From assembly GCF_027497495.1 (NCBI RefSeq), contig NZ_CP114205.1, forward strand, positions 2,232,001-2,296,000: a DNA stretch of 64,000 nucleotides, given 5' to 3'. The notes beneath the pieces were generated by a model, which did no database searches, was not told where the DNA came from, and worked only from the letters and a program-made list of their open reading frames with translations. How positions within the stretch are numbered: the first letter of the stretch is position 1; the number at the start of each line of letters is the position of its first letter. The position numbers and the translations under genes are program-made. Source of the DNA: Streptomyces tubercidicus. Its GTDB lineage: Bacteria; Actinomycetota; Actinomycetes; Streptomycetales; Streptomycetaceae. Below, piece after piece: positions 25,931 to 33,771 of the stretch.

Positions 25931-26956
25931 TCAGCCGACTTCTTCCAAGACTTTCTCGCTGCCGGCCGCCTTTTCCTCCTCACATTCCTCCAGTTGTTTG
26001 GCGAACTGATACCAGTCACGCGAACACGAGTAGGCGAGTTCCGCGACGGCACATCTCCAGCGTCTGGGAATCCACTTGACGAGCCGCTGCCTCTGCCGTT
26101 CGTCGACGTGTACGGCGAACAGGCGCAACAGGAGCCTGCCCTCCGTGGACATGCGCAACTGAGGATCCCGCATGAGGGTTTGCATCGCCCTCTTCCGGTC
26201 CAGGCCCTGAACGGCGGCGCCGGTGCCACCGCCCGTCGCGGTGCGGAAATTCGGTGCGGCATTCAGCTCGGCCTCGCGCTGGCGGGGAGGAACCGGATCT
26301 TCCTTACGCTGAAGGCGCTGACGCACATCACGCACGGTGCCGGGCGAGACGCCGGCCGCCATGGCGACCTCCCGCAGTGAGGCGTTGGGGTTCTCCATGA
26401 GGAGGGTGCTCGCCAGCCTGCGCCCCTCCGCGCTGTTGATCGGGCGCGCCTTGCCGTCCCGCCCGATCCGACTGTGCAACTGGGGAAGGTGCTCAGTTGC
26501 TGACCGCCGCCGAATCGCAGCGACGGTCTTGGCTGCCAGCCCGGTCGCCGCGGCAACCGCCCCATCGGACCACTCCGGATGCGACTTGACGATCCGTTCC
26601 GCCGCCGCGGTGCGGTCGGAGAGGGGCAGCGGCAAGCCATGGTGCACATTGCACTCAACAGCGAGCACAAAGGCGTCCTTCTCGTTTCCGTCAAAGAACC
26701 TGACGTCGATTTCATCCCGGCCCCGCAGGATCGCAGCGCGCAATCGATGCATTCCGTCAATGATTCTCATGGACGAACGATGCACGATGATCGGGGGAAG
26801 TGAAGCCCCAGACCGGGCAAGTGTATGAGCGTGCTCCGTATTTTCCCCAGCGAGGCGGGCCGAGTCTGCCATAGCCAGCGAATCGACGGATACGCTTTCA
26901 ACATTCGGATCCAATAAACCGCTCTTGCATGAAGTGCTCATGGATGTTGCTTCCAC
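25931..26956 (-). CDS. StrR-family pathway-specific activator with a TTA codon
   Basis: About 341 residues, highly similar in layout to StrR, the activator of streptomycin genes. It has the ParB/Spo0J-type N-domain (SLPPIIVHRSSMRIIDGMHR, RFFDGNEKDAFVLAVE) and a central HTH (SLREVAMAAGVSPGTVRDVR), then EDPVPPRQR. Leu codon TTA lies at 26915-26917 near the start, so expression should depend on bldA tRNA. GTG 26956 follows GGAAGGG at a good distance; GTG 26983 and ATG 26941 are alternatives. StrR-type proteins switch on antibiotic clusters, and the N-N operon is the obvious candidate target. Confidence 0.87.
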   Translation of the reverse strand: MEATSMSTSCKSGLLDPNVESVSVDSLAMADSARLAGENTEHAHTLARSGASLPPIIVHRSSMRIIDGMHRLRAAILRGRDEIDVRFFDGNEKDAFVLAVECNVHHGLPLPLSDRTAAAERIVKSHPEWSDGAVAAATGLAAKTVAAIRRRSATEHLPQLHSRIGRDGKARPINSAEGRRLASTLLMENPNASLREVAMAAGVSPGTVRDVRQRLQRKEDPVPPRQREAELNAAPNFRTATGGGTGAAVQGLDRKRAMQTLMRDPQLRMSTEGRLLLRLFAVHVDERQRQRLVKWIPRRWRCAVAELAYSCSRDWYQFAKQLEECEEEKAAGSEKVLEEVG

Positions 26957-26983
26957 AGTGACGCACCCTTCCCGCCGGAGCAC

Positions 26984-27461
26984 TCGACGTGAACGGGGAG
27001 TTCGTTGCCCCGTCGGAAACCCCGAAAAACGCAGTTGATGTCTCCCGTTCCGCTCGCGAAGGGCTGCGGCTCAGGCAGCCGGCGAGCGCCGTTACATCGG
27101 ATGGCCACCACAGTGGCTGTGAGATCGTCGTTCGCACTGCCCCTCGCTCAGTACGGCTTCGCTGTCTCTTGGCCGGCCTTGATCGAGTACGGGATCGACC
27201 AATGGGGTTCCGGTTCGGTACATACGAGTTGTCGTGCTCCGCCACCCGCTTTGGCTAGCGTTACTTCGCTACGCGACGCTGACCCTGAAGACCGTGCGTG
27301 TAGTGGGACCCGCTTCGAACACCCGCTGTGGCCATGCCAGTTGTCACCGACGCTAACGCCACCTCGACACGATCGTCAACTGGCGTTACCCTCTTCGCTC
27401 TCGGACTCGCCTGGTCCGCACACGCCCGTTGACAGCCGACACAGAAAGGCCGAGGTATCAA
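26984..27461. promoter_or_regulatory. regulatory gap between StrR-type and XRE genes
   Basis: About 480 bases without a credible gene, lower in G+C than the surroundings. It must hold the leftward promoter of the StrR-type gene and the rightward promoter of the XRE gene. The right part contains nested inverted repeats (listed separately). Nothing else recognisable was seen. Confidence 0.5.
27254..27390. promoter_or_regulatory. repeated GCGTTAC-type elements, candidate XRE operator
   Basis: Three related elements precede the XRE gene: GCTAGCGTTAC (27254-27264), GCTAACGCCA (27352-27361, reverse orientation) and TGGCGTTACC (27381-27390). The last two form an inverted repeat (9 of 10), overlapped by a second one, GCCAGTTG (27336-27343) with CAACTGGC (27377-27384). 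They stand 72 bases or more before the start, suitable for autoregulation. Confidence 0.5.
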
Positions 27462-27929
27462 GTGGGAGAGGTTCCGCCCAGCCGGCTCGCCGACCGCTTG
27501 AACCGCCTCTTTGAGACGATTCACCCGCGTGGACGCGGTCCGTACAGCAACGAAGAGGTCGCCAAGGCCATCCGCGCTCAAGGCGGCGACATCTCCAAGC
27601 AGTACGTCGCCTACCTGCGCAAGGGACAACGAGACAACCCGCGTATGCATCACTTGGAGGCACTCGCGCGGTTTTTCGGGGTGAAGGCCGCCTACTTCTT
27701 CGATGACGAGGCCGCCACCGAGGTCGACGCGAAACTCAGCCAGCTCACCGCCCTGCGTGATGCGGGCGTCCATGCCGATGACCTGCTGGCACTCAAGGAC
27801 GCAGGGGTCACCGAGGTGGCGGCACGAGCGGCCGGACTATCGCCGAAGGGGCTGAATTTCGCCTCGCTGCTGCTGGACCAGCTCCGCGAGATGGAAGGGC
27901 TCCCGCCCAAGCCCCCCGGCCATCAATGA
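27462..27929 (+). CDS. XRE-family helix-turn-helix regulator
   Basis: 155-residue single HTH protein. RLADRLNRLFETIHP opens the domain, SNEEVAKAIRAQGGDISKQY holds the HTH, and LRKGQRDNPRMHHLEALARFF continues into GVKAAYFF, the same pattern as both halves of the larger XRE protein at 31131. The C-terminal part is acidic, with LSPKGLNFASLLLDQLREME. GTG 27462 has GAGG upstream; a longer TTG start at 27429 is possible. It lies 46 bp before an oxidoreductase gene, which it may control. Confidence 0.83.
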   Translation: MGEVPPSRLADRLNRLFETIHPRGRGPYSNEEVAKAIRAQGGDISKQYVAYLRKGQRDNPRMHHLEALARFFGVKAAYFFDDEAATEVDAKLSQLTALRDAGVHADDLLALKDAGVTEVAARAAGLSPKGLNFASLLLDQLREMEGLPPKPPGHQ

Positions 27930-27975
27930 CGCGTGTACCGCCGCTTTCGGGGCGTACGGACGCAGAAGGAGACAT

Positions 27976-28935
27976 GTGCGCGCAGTTGTGGTCAGGGGCT
28001 TCGGGGGACCTGAGGTCTTGCAGATCGCGGAGCTGCCCGCTCCAGAGGCCAGGCCTGGACATGTGCTGATCGATGTCGACCGGGCCGGGGTGAACTTTGC
28101 CGACATTCTCATGCGGGAGGGCACCTACATCACCGAGATCACGCTGCCCTGCGTATTGGGCAGTGAAGTGGTGGGCAAGCGGCGAAGCGACGGCCGGCGT
28201 GTCCTTGCCTTCACCATGCGGGGCGGCGGCTATGCGGAGTGCGCTGTCGCGCCGCGCGGGACGACCTTCACCGTCCCTGATGCCATCGACGACGGCGCTG
28301 CCCTGGCTCTGGCGGTACAGGGCAACACCGCCTGGCATCTGCTGCACACCTGCGCGCGGATCAGGCGCAAGGAGTCGGTGGTGATCTTCGCCGCGGCCGG
28401 CGGCGTGGGCACCTTGGCTGTGCAGCTCGCCCGGCAGGCCGGCGCCGGCCGCATCATCGCCGCCGCCTCCACACCCGCCAAGCGCAGGCTCGCCCTGGAA
28501 CTGGGCGCTGACGTGACCGTTGACTCCGCCAGTGCGGACCACCTGGCCGAGCGGCTGATCGACGCCAACGGGGGTCACAGAGTTGACATCGTGCTGGAGA
28601 TGACCGGCAGCCCGTCGCTCACGGCGTCGCTGGAGGCACTGGCACCCTTCGGCCGGCTACTGGTCTTCGGCTATGCAAGCGGCCGGGCAGCCACCCTTGA
28701 CACCCGGGACGTGCTCGCGGGCAGCAAGAGCGTGATGGGGTTTGCCCTGCCGCAGATCTACCCCCGGCGCGGCATGCTCGCTCACTCGATGAACGAGCTG
28801 TGGAACGCGGCGCTCTCCGGCGCGCTGACCCCACACGTCGGCGGTCAGTACCCGTTGAGCGAGATTCAGCGCGCACACATGGATCTGCAGGCCCGCCGGA
28901 CCACTGGCAAGCTCCTCCTGGATCCTGCGCGATAG
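27976..28935 (+). CDS. zinc-type alcohol dehydrogenase/quinone oxidoreductase family protein
   Basis: 319-residue MDR-superfamily enzyme of the NADPH:quinone oxidoreductase group. N-terminal GroES-like domain (VVRGFGGPEVLQIAELP, then AGVNFADILMREG) and Rossmann motif AAAGGVGTLAVQLARQAGA near residue 155. The structural zinc Cys cluster is absent, as in quinone reductases. GTG 27976 is preceded by GAAGGAG; an ATG two bases upstream is out of frame. It probably forms a two-gene unit with the XRE gene. Substrate unknown; a link to redox stress is only a guess. Confidence 0.85.
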   Translation: MRAVVVRGFGGPEVLQIAELPAPEARPGHVLIDVDRAGVNFADILMREGTYITEITLPCVLGSEVVGKRRSDGRRVLAFTMRGGGYAECAVAPRGTTFTVPDAIDDGAALALAVQGNTAWHLLHTCARIRRKESVVIFAAAGGVGTLAVQLARQAGAGRIIAAASTPAKRRLALELGADVTVDSASADHLAERLIDANGGHRVDIVLEMTGSPSLTASLEALAPFGRLLVFGYASGRAATLDTRDVLAGSKSVMGFALPQIYPRRGMLAHSMNELWNAALSGALTPHVGGQYPLSEIQRAHMDLQARRTTGKLLLDPAR

Positions 28936-28970
28936 CCCTGACGGACTGCCGCGATGCGCGCCGCACCGCG

Positions 28971-30206
28971 TCACTCACGCTGCCGCACCGCAACGGCCCC
29001 TTGGGGCCCGTGCCTCTCGTACGGAGATGAGTGGGCAAAGGCGTGCGCGACACGTTCCAGCCAGGCCAGTTCAGTGACCAGGTCGGTGGTGGAAGGGCTA
29101 CTGCTCCCCTCGGTCCCCGGTTGTGCGCTCGGCGCTCCGTGCGCCTTCTCCCGCACTCCCAGCCTGATCGCGACGGCCTCCAGAGTCACCTGGAGGTCCT
29201 CCTTGTCGAGACCTGCCGCCCGTGCCTCCCGCGCCATGGCCGCCAGCTCGGCCGCATCCACGTAGGGCCGCAAGGCGCGCTGTCCGTCCCTGATCTCGAT
29301 GATCAAACGGTAGAGGCGCATCTGAAGGTCGGGGACGAACCAGGGCGGGCGAGACGAGCGCCTCGGAAACAGCGCGATACCAGGAGTGGCCTGATAGAGC
29401 GCGAACCACAGGGGGTAGAGCCGACGCACGGACTGGTACTGCCGGCCCCGGGCCAGCAGGCGCTGCCCCCATCCCGGGAAGGTGCCACCGATGACCAGGA
29501 CCAGGGAGCCGCCGATGGCGCAGACCGGCGCGCCGAGGACGGCTGCGGTGTCGAGGCGGCTCGTGCCGAACCAGCGGCCGGCCACGCCCAGCAGCTTGCC
29601 GAGGGGGTAGCCGGCCACGACGATGGACCCCAGCGCGGTCAGTCGCAGAGACCGGCGCAGCCACGGGCGGCTGAGGGCGTGGGACGGCGGCCATGTCAGC
29701 CGGGCGATGTTGGCCAGATTGATGATGTAGGTGGCCAAGTAGACCGCTATGTAGGCGTCAGCGTGGCGGACCCGGGCGAAGTGCACCTCGAAGTCGACGG
29801 GGTGTTCCCCTCGCAAGGGGCAGCCCAGGAACAGCACGATCATGGCCATGAGGGCCGTACAGAAAATGGCCCATACCCAGGGCGCCCTGCGGCGGGCCTC
29901 GGCAGGATCGTGGAACCAGCCCAGCAGCATCAGCTGGGTGCTCAGTGCACTGAGCACGATGCATCCGTTGCTCAGTAACGCACTCAGGTTGGCGATGCCC
30001 GTGAGGTGGTCGATTCGGACGTACAGCCATGGGGTGAGCCAGACCCACGCCAGTGCGGTGCACAGCCGGGCCGCGCACAGCGCCTTGAGCGCGGCATTAC
30101 CGGGGTCCTGTCGAAGGTCTCGGAGCTTGTAGCCGAGGGCCAGGAAACTGGCCGCCGCGCAGACCGGATGCGCGAAGTTGAAGGCGGCAATGACCCCGGG
30201 GATCAC
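28971..30206 (-). CDS. MAB_1171c-family membrane protein, copy 1
   Basis: 411-residue membrane protein with about seven hydrophobic segments in its first 250 residues (from NFAHPVCAAASFLALGYKL to LGAPVCAIGGSLVLVIGG) and a cytoplasmic tail carrying the family block LQMRLYRLIIEIRDGQRALR. Called a putative transporter in databases; no transport motif is evident. GTG 30206 overlaps the stop of the ImmA-type gene by four bases (GTGA), fixing the start. Paralogue at 32521-33675. The tight coupling to a metalloprotease gene suggests a membrane sensor or effector in one switch (inference). Confidence 0.8.
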   Translation of the reverse strand: MIPGVIAAFNFAHPVCAAASFLALGYKLRDLRQDPGNAALKALCAARLCTALAWVWLTPWLYVRIDHLTGIANLSALLSNGCIVLSALSTQLMLLGWFHDPAEARRRAPWVWAIFCTALMAMIVLFLGCPLRGEHPVDFEVHFARVRHADAYIAVYLATYIINLANIARLTWPPSHALSRPWLRRSLRLTALGSIVVAGYPLGKLLGVAGRWFGTSRLDTAAVLGAPVCAIGGSLVLVIGGTFPGWGQRLLARGRQYQSVRRLYPLWFALYQATPGIALFPRRSSRPPWFVPDLQMRLYRLIIEIRDGQRALRPYVDAAELAAMAREARAAGLDKEDLQVTLEAVAIRLGVREKAHGAPSAQPGTEGSSSPSTTDLVTELAWLERVAHAFAHSSPYERHGPQGAVAVRQRE

Positions 30207-30754
30207 GCAGGACCTTCCCGGCGGTGATGCAAGGAACGCTCCAGCCGGCCCACGAGTTCCATCATGTCCGGGGGAACCGTTGGTGGCCGGGGCGACCACT
30301 GGCTGACCCGGCGCAGAACTTGCGTGGCAAAGTACTCGGCTGCCCATTCCTCGGCGTCGGCGTACTGGCTGCGGCCGAACATGTGCTGGATCAGCAGAGG
30401 ATCGAGGTCGTCAGGCAGTGTGTGACGCGCTTGCGGGACCGGCAACCGGGTGGAGATTGCCTCGTGATCCCATAACAGGTGCCCTAACTCGTGGGCGATG
30501 ACATGCGATTGGTGCATCGCCGTCGTGTCCGCCTCGTAGAAGATGTAGTCGGCCTCAAGTGTGGAGACGAGCAGTCCGACCGGGCTCTCGGCCGGCAGGG
30601 CCATCGGCGCCAGTCGGATCGGGCGCCCGCGGCTCGTCCCCAGCCGTTGGCACAACACGCCGATATCGAAGGGATCCGGAAGATCGATGCTCCGTATGAG
30701 CGCCTCGCATTGACGACGCAGCCTCCTACGCCTGATCAGGCCCACCCCCTCCAT
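30203..30754 (-). CDS. ImmA/IrrE-type metallopeptidase, copy 1
   Basis: 183-residue HExxH protein: VIAHELGHLLWDHE near residues 84-97, with a downstream Glu-rich segment ADAEEWAAEYFATQVL as the third zinc ligand region. Members cleave XRE-family repressors (ImmA of ICEBs1, IrrE of Deinococcus). ATG 30754. Clear paralogue of the protein at 31940 (shared RLRR, PFxxxxLCxRL, RGRP, YIF and HExGH blocks). First gene of a leftward pair with the membrane protein. Confidence 0.82.
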   Translation of the reverse strand: MEGVGLIRRRRLRRQCEALIRSIDLPDPFDIGVLCQRLGTSRGRPIRLAPMALPAESPVGLLVSTLEADYIFYEADTTAMHQSHVIAHELGHLLWDHEAISTRLPVPQARHTLPDDLDPLLIQHMFGRSQYADAEEWAAEYFATQVLRRVSQWSPRPPTVPPDMMELVGRLERSLHHRREGPA

Positions 30755-31130
30755 GGTCCGTCACCGCGCGACCGCGCCAGTGAACGACGTACATACCTGG
30801 GTGCCCGTCTTCATCTGGACGCCCGGACTCGACTTCGCATGGGCTTCCTGTGCGGAAGCGCGCGTGCCCCCGCGCCTGCCCACCCGCAGACACCTACGGA
30901 GGCGGTGCCGTGGTGGCCCTCACCACCCCGCGCGGCGCCGGCTGACATCACGGGGAACACCCCCCTCCCCTCTCGCACTTGAGTCAATGACTGTAGTACC
31001 TCCGCGCGGAGGTACTAGATCACTTCGGCCACGGCTTACCAGGACCGCCCGTGGACGAACTTGGTCAGTGAATCGGGCCGGCCACTACAGTGGTTGTCCC
31101 CTGCATCGACCGTGAGAGGAATGTGATGCG
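30755..31130. promoter_or_regulatory. divergent promoter region of the two protease modules
   Basis: 376 bases separate the leftward ImmA-type gene from the rightward XRE gene. The region holds a perfect 24-bp palindrome (30994-31017) and a wider inverted pair ACTGTAGT (30990-30997) with ACTACAGT (31083-31090). No credible gene lies here. Confidence 0.55.
30994..31017. promoter_or_regulatory. perfect 24-bp palindrome, candidate shared operator
   Basis: Half-site TAGTACCTCCGC is followed without a gap by its exact reverse complement. It stands 113 bp before the XRE start and 240 bp before the divergent protease start. A gapless even palindrome of this length suits binding by a dimeric HTH repressor. 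Confidence 0.7.
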
Positions 31131-31922
31131 ATGGAGGCCGAGGGCCGCGAGCCGGTCAGCCTGGCCGAGAAGCTGGATCGCCTGTTCAGCGTGCGCAGTC
31201 GTGAGCGGGGCAGGTCGCTCTCCGTCAACGAGGTCGCCACAGCGCTCAACATCAAGGCCGGGAAGGCGGTGATCTCGGGCAACTACATCTGGCACTTACG
31301 CAAAGGGAAGCGGGACAATCCCACCAAGCGTCATTTAGAGGCGCTGGCCGAGTACTTCGACGTTCCAGCTGCCTACTTTCATGATCGCCAGGAAGCTCCC
31401 TCCAGTACAGACGCCACCGCCCAGCAGGCTCAGCAGCGGGAGACCGCCGGCGAGAAGGACGGTCCCGCCGAGCACCGGCTGGCGCTGGCGGAGAAACTCG
31501 ATCACCTGCTCAGGCTGCGCACCCGGCCGAGCGAGGGCGGCACGCCACCCCACGAAGAGTTGGCCGGCAAGATCACCGCACAGTCCGGAGAGCCGTTCTC
31601 CGGCGCGTACCTCTCCCAGCTGCACTCCGGGGAGTGCGCCAACCCGACGCTGCGTCATCTCTCCGCTCTGGCAGCGTACTTCGAGGTGCCCGTGGCGTAT
31701 TTCACTGACGACGAGGTGGCCCGGAGAGTGATGGACGACGACCTCTTGGCCAGCCAGGACCTGGACAGATCCATGGCCGAGGCAGGGGTGAGCGCCGTGT
31801 ATCTGCGGGGCGATCTCGCGGCCTTGTCCCCGGAAGGGAAACGGATGGCCGCGGACATGATCCGGCAGATCCGTGAACTGGAGCGGGGCGCGCAGCAGCC
31901 ACCGTCACCGCCGCAGACCTGA
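31131..31922 (+). CDS. tandem-HTH XRE-family regulator
   Basis: 263-residue protein with two XRE-like domains in one chain: residues about 9-85 (SLAEKLDRLFSVRSRE ... RKGKRDNPTKRHLEALAEYF ... AAYFHD) and 115-198 (ALAEKLDHLLRLRTRP ... NPTLRHLSALAAYF ... VAYFTD), joined by a Gln/Ala/Glu-rich linker. Internal duplication is obvious. Two TTA codons (31296-31298, 31335-31337) suggest bldA dependence. GAGAGGA lies 10 bases before ATG 31131. It heads a three-gene rightward unit with protease and membrane protein and probably binds the palindrome upstream. Confidence 0.83.
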   Translation: MEAEGREPVSLAEKLDRLFSVRSRERGRSLSVNEVATALNIKAGKAVISGNYIWHLRKGKRDNPTKRHLEALAEYFDVPAAYFHDRQEAPSSTDATAQQAQQRETAGEKDGPAEHRLALAEKLDHLLRLRTRPSEGGTPPHEELAGKITAQSGEPFSGAYLSQLHSGECANPTLRHLSALAAYFEVPVAYFTDDEVARRVMDDDLLASQDLDRSMAEAGVSAVYLRGDLAALSPEGKRMAADMIRQIRELERGAQQPPSPPQT

Positions 31923-31939
31923 GCCGAGGTGGTGATGCG

Positions 31940-32536
31940 ATGCAACGCAGCTACCGGATCACATGTCCTACCGTCCCGACGAGCCCAGGAGAACCGCAGC
32001 CGATGCGCTGGAGGCGTCTGCGCCGCCGATGCCGGCGAGTGATCGACAGCCTGTCCCTGCCCGAGCCCTTTTCCGTCCAGGAGCTGTGTGCCCGCCTCGC
32101 AGAGGAGCGGGGCCGTCCGCTGCATCTCCTCCCACTGCCGACGCCGACAGTTCCCGGCACGCCGTCGGGCATGTGGCTGACCGCCGAGCACGGCGACTAC
32201 ATCTTCTTCGACGAGCAGACCAGCCCCCTGCACCAAGAACACATCATCGTGCACGAGATCGGGCACGTGGTGTGCGACCACCGATCAGCGGGCGATGACC
32301 AGCGGATGTATCGGCACATCGACCTCGCGGATCCGCACTCCATCCGGCAGGCCCTGCCCCGCCTGCGGTACTCCGATGAGCAGGAACGGGAAGCCGAGAT
32401 GATCGCCAGCCTCATCCTGGAAGCCATCGGCCGGGTCCCCGCCCCGACGCCGATGTCCGGGTTCCTGGGCGGGCTGGAGTCCGCCATGGGATTACGGGGA
32501 CCCCGACCTGCGGGAACGTCATGCCCACGTGGATAG
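31940..32536 (+). CDS. ImmA/IrrE-type metallopeptidase, copy 2
   Basis: 198-residue HExxH protein: IIVHEIGHVVCDHR near residues 108-121, with DEQEREAEMIASLILEA as the third-ligand helix. Paralogue of the protein at 30203. ATG 31940 lies 17 bp after the XRE stop; ATG 32003 (MRWRRLRRRC) would match the N-terminus of the paralogue better and is a real alternative. Its expected substrate is the tandem-HTH protein encoded just upstream, by analogy with ImmA and ImmR. Confidence 0.82.
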   Translation: MQRSYRITCPTVPTSPGEPQPMRWRRLRRRCRRVIDSLSLPEPFSVQELCARLAEERGRPLHLLPLPTPTVPGTPSGMWLTAEHGDYIFFDEQTSPLHQEHIIVHEIGHVVCDHRSAGDDQRMYRHIDLADPHSIRQALPRLRYSDEQEREAEMIASLILEAIGRVPAPTPMSGFLGGLESAMGLRGPRPAGTSCPRG

Positions 32537-33675
32537 AGACGGTTGGTGTCACCACCCTGTGGGTGGTGGCGATCGTCCGGGTCCCCCAGGGCATCCGCAG
32601 CCGAGAGCAGCGGCCCCTGTGGTTCGCGCTCGTCACGATCGCGCTCGCGATGTCGATGCACCTGGACCCGGTCACCGCTGTGTTGGCGCACCTGGTTCCC
32701 AGCGCGCACTGGGTCGACTTGACCACGCACCTGTTCAGCATCGTCGACGCCGCCGCCGTGCTGTGGTTCATCCTTCAGGCGGCGGGACGGCCCCGCCCCG
32801 CCACCGTGGTGTTCGGCACGGCCTTCGCGGTCATGACCGCACTGGTGCTCCTGGATATGGGTGCACCCCCGCACGCCCGGAACCAGATCGCTCCCTCAAC
32901 AGCGACACCGAGTGTCCCGGACTCCTACTGGTGGATCTTCTTCGCCTTCCATCTGGCCGCGGACACCACCTGCGGCCTGGTGTGCTGGAGCCAGGGCCGA
33001 CGCGGCGCACCCCGGCTGCTGCGCTACGGGCTGCGTCTGTTCGGCACCGGCCTCCTCCTGGCCTCGCTGCTGTGGATCCTCAAGCTCGCCTATCTGCATA
33101 CTCGTTCGGCGGCCTGCGCCTCGTTGTTCTCGCCCGTTACCGGCGTCGAGGCGTTGTTCCTGGCGACCGGAGCCGCACTCCCCGTCCTGAGCCGGATCAG
33201 GACACATCGGCAGCACCAGAAGGCATTCCGAGACCTCGCGCCGTTGTGGCGGGACCTCACCGCCGCCGCCCCAGACGTGATCTTCGGGCCGGGCAACCGG
33301 CTGCTCTCCGCGGCTACCCCCCTCCAACTGCGCTTGTACCGGCGTGTCATTGAGATTCGGGACGCGATGATCGCGCTGCGGAGCTACGTCACCCCCGCCG
33401 CCCTCGACCTGGCCCACCAGCACCCCGCTTCCGGGCACTCAGCCGAGGCCCATCTCACCGCCTGCTGGCTCACCGCCGCCCTGCATGCCCGACAAGGAGG
33501 CCGCACACCGCAACCCCAGGCAGCCAACCTGGCCGGCCCCGGCGCCCAGGACCTCACGGAGGAGATCCACCATCTTCTCCGGGTCGCAGCCGCCTACCGG
33601 TCACCCTCCGTCCAGGTCTACAAGACATCGCTCCTCGAAACGGCCTGGCGCGAGAACAACCAGCACAGAGAATGA
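32521..33675 (+). CDS. MAB_1171c-family membrane protein, copy 2
   Basis: 384-residue membrane protein with about seven hydrophobic segments in the first 230 residues (from VGVTTLWVVAIVRVP to VEALFLATGAALPVLS) and a cytoplasmic tail with LQLRLYRRVIEIRDAMIALR. It matches copy 1 throughout. The ATG overlaps the protease gene by 16 bp, so the two are co-translated. The protease plus membrane-protein pairing is therefore duplicated in mirror image around 31 kb. Confidence 0.8.
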   Translation: MPTWIETVGVTTLWVVAIVRVPQGIRSREQRPLWFALVTIALAMSMHLDPVTAVLAHLVPSAHWVDLTTHLFSIVDAAAVLWFILQAAGRPRPATVVFGTAFAVMTALVLLDMGAPPHARNQIAPSTATPSVPDSYWWIFFAFHLAADTTCGLVCWSQGRRGAPRLLRYGLRLFGTGLLLASLLWILKLAYLHTRSAACASLFSPVTGVEALFLATGAALPVLSRIRTHRQHQKAFRDLAPLWRDLTAAAPDVIFGPGNRLLSAATPLQLRLYRRVIEIRDAMIALRSYVTPAALDLAHQHPASGHSAEAHLTACWLTAALHARQGGRTPQPQAANLAGPGAQDLTEEIHHLLRVAAAYRSPSVQVYKTSLLETAWRENNQHRE

Positions 33676-33771
33676 CGAGAGGAGGCTCACCGCGCGAATC
33701 CGGCCTGCCCCCATGGGTGTGGTGAGCTCTCGCGGCCGGCGCCCGCCTGGCTCATCCCTCCAGCACCACAC

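Noticed and set aside
10969-33771. Integrative element or prophage
   Set aside because: No integrase, transposase, relaxase, phage structural gene, tRNA edge or flanking direct repeat was seen, so transfer is only inferred from content.
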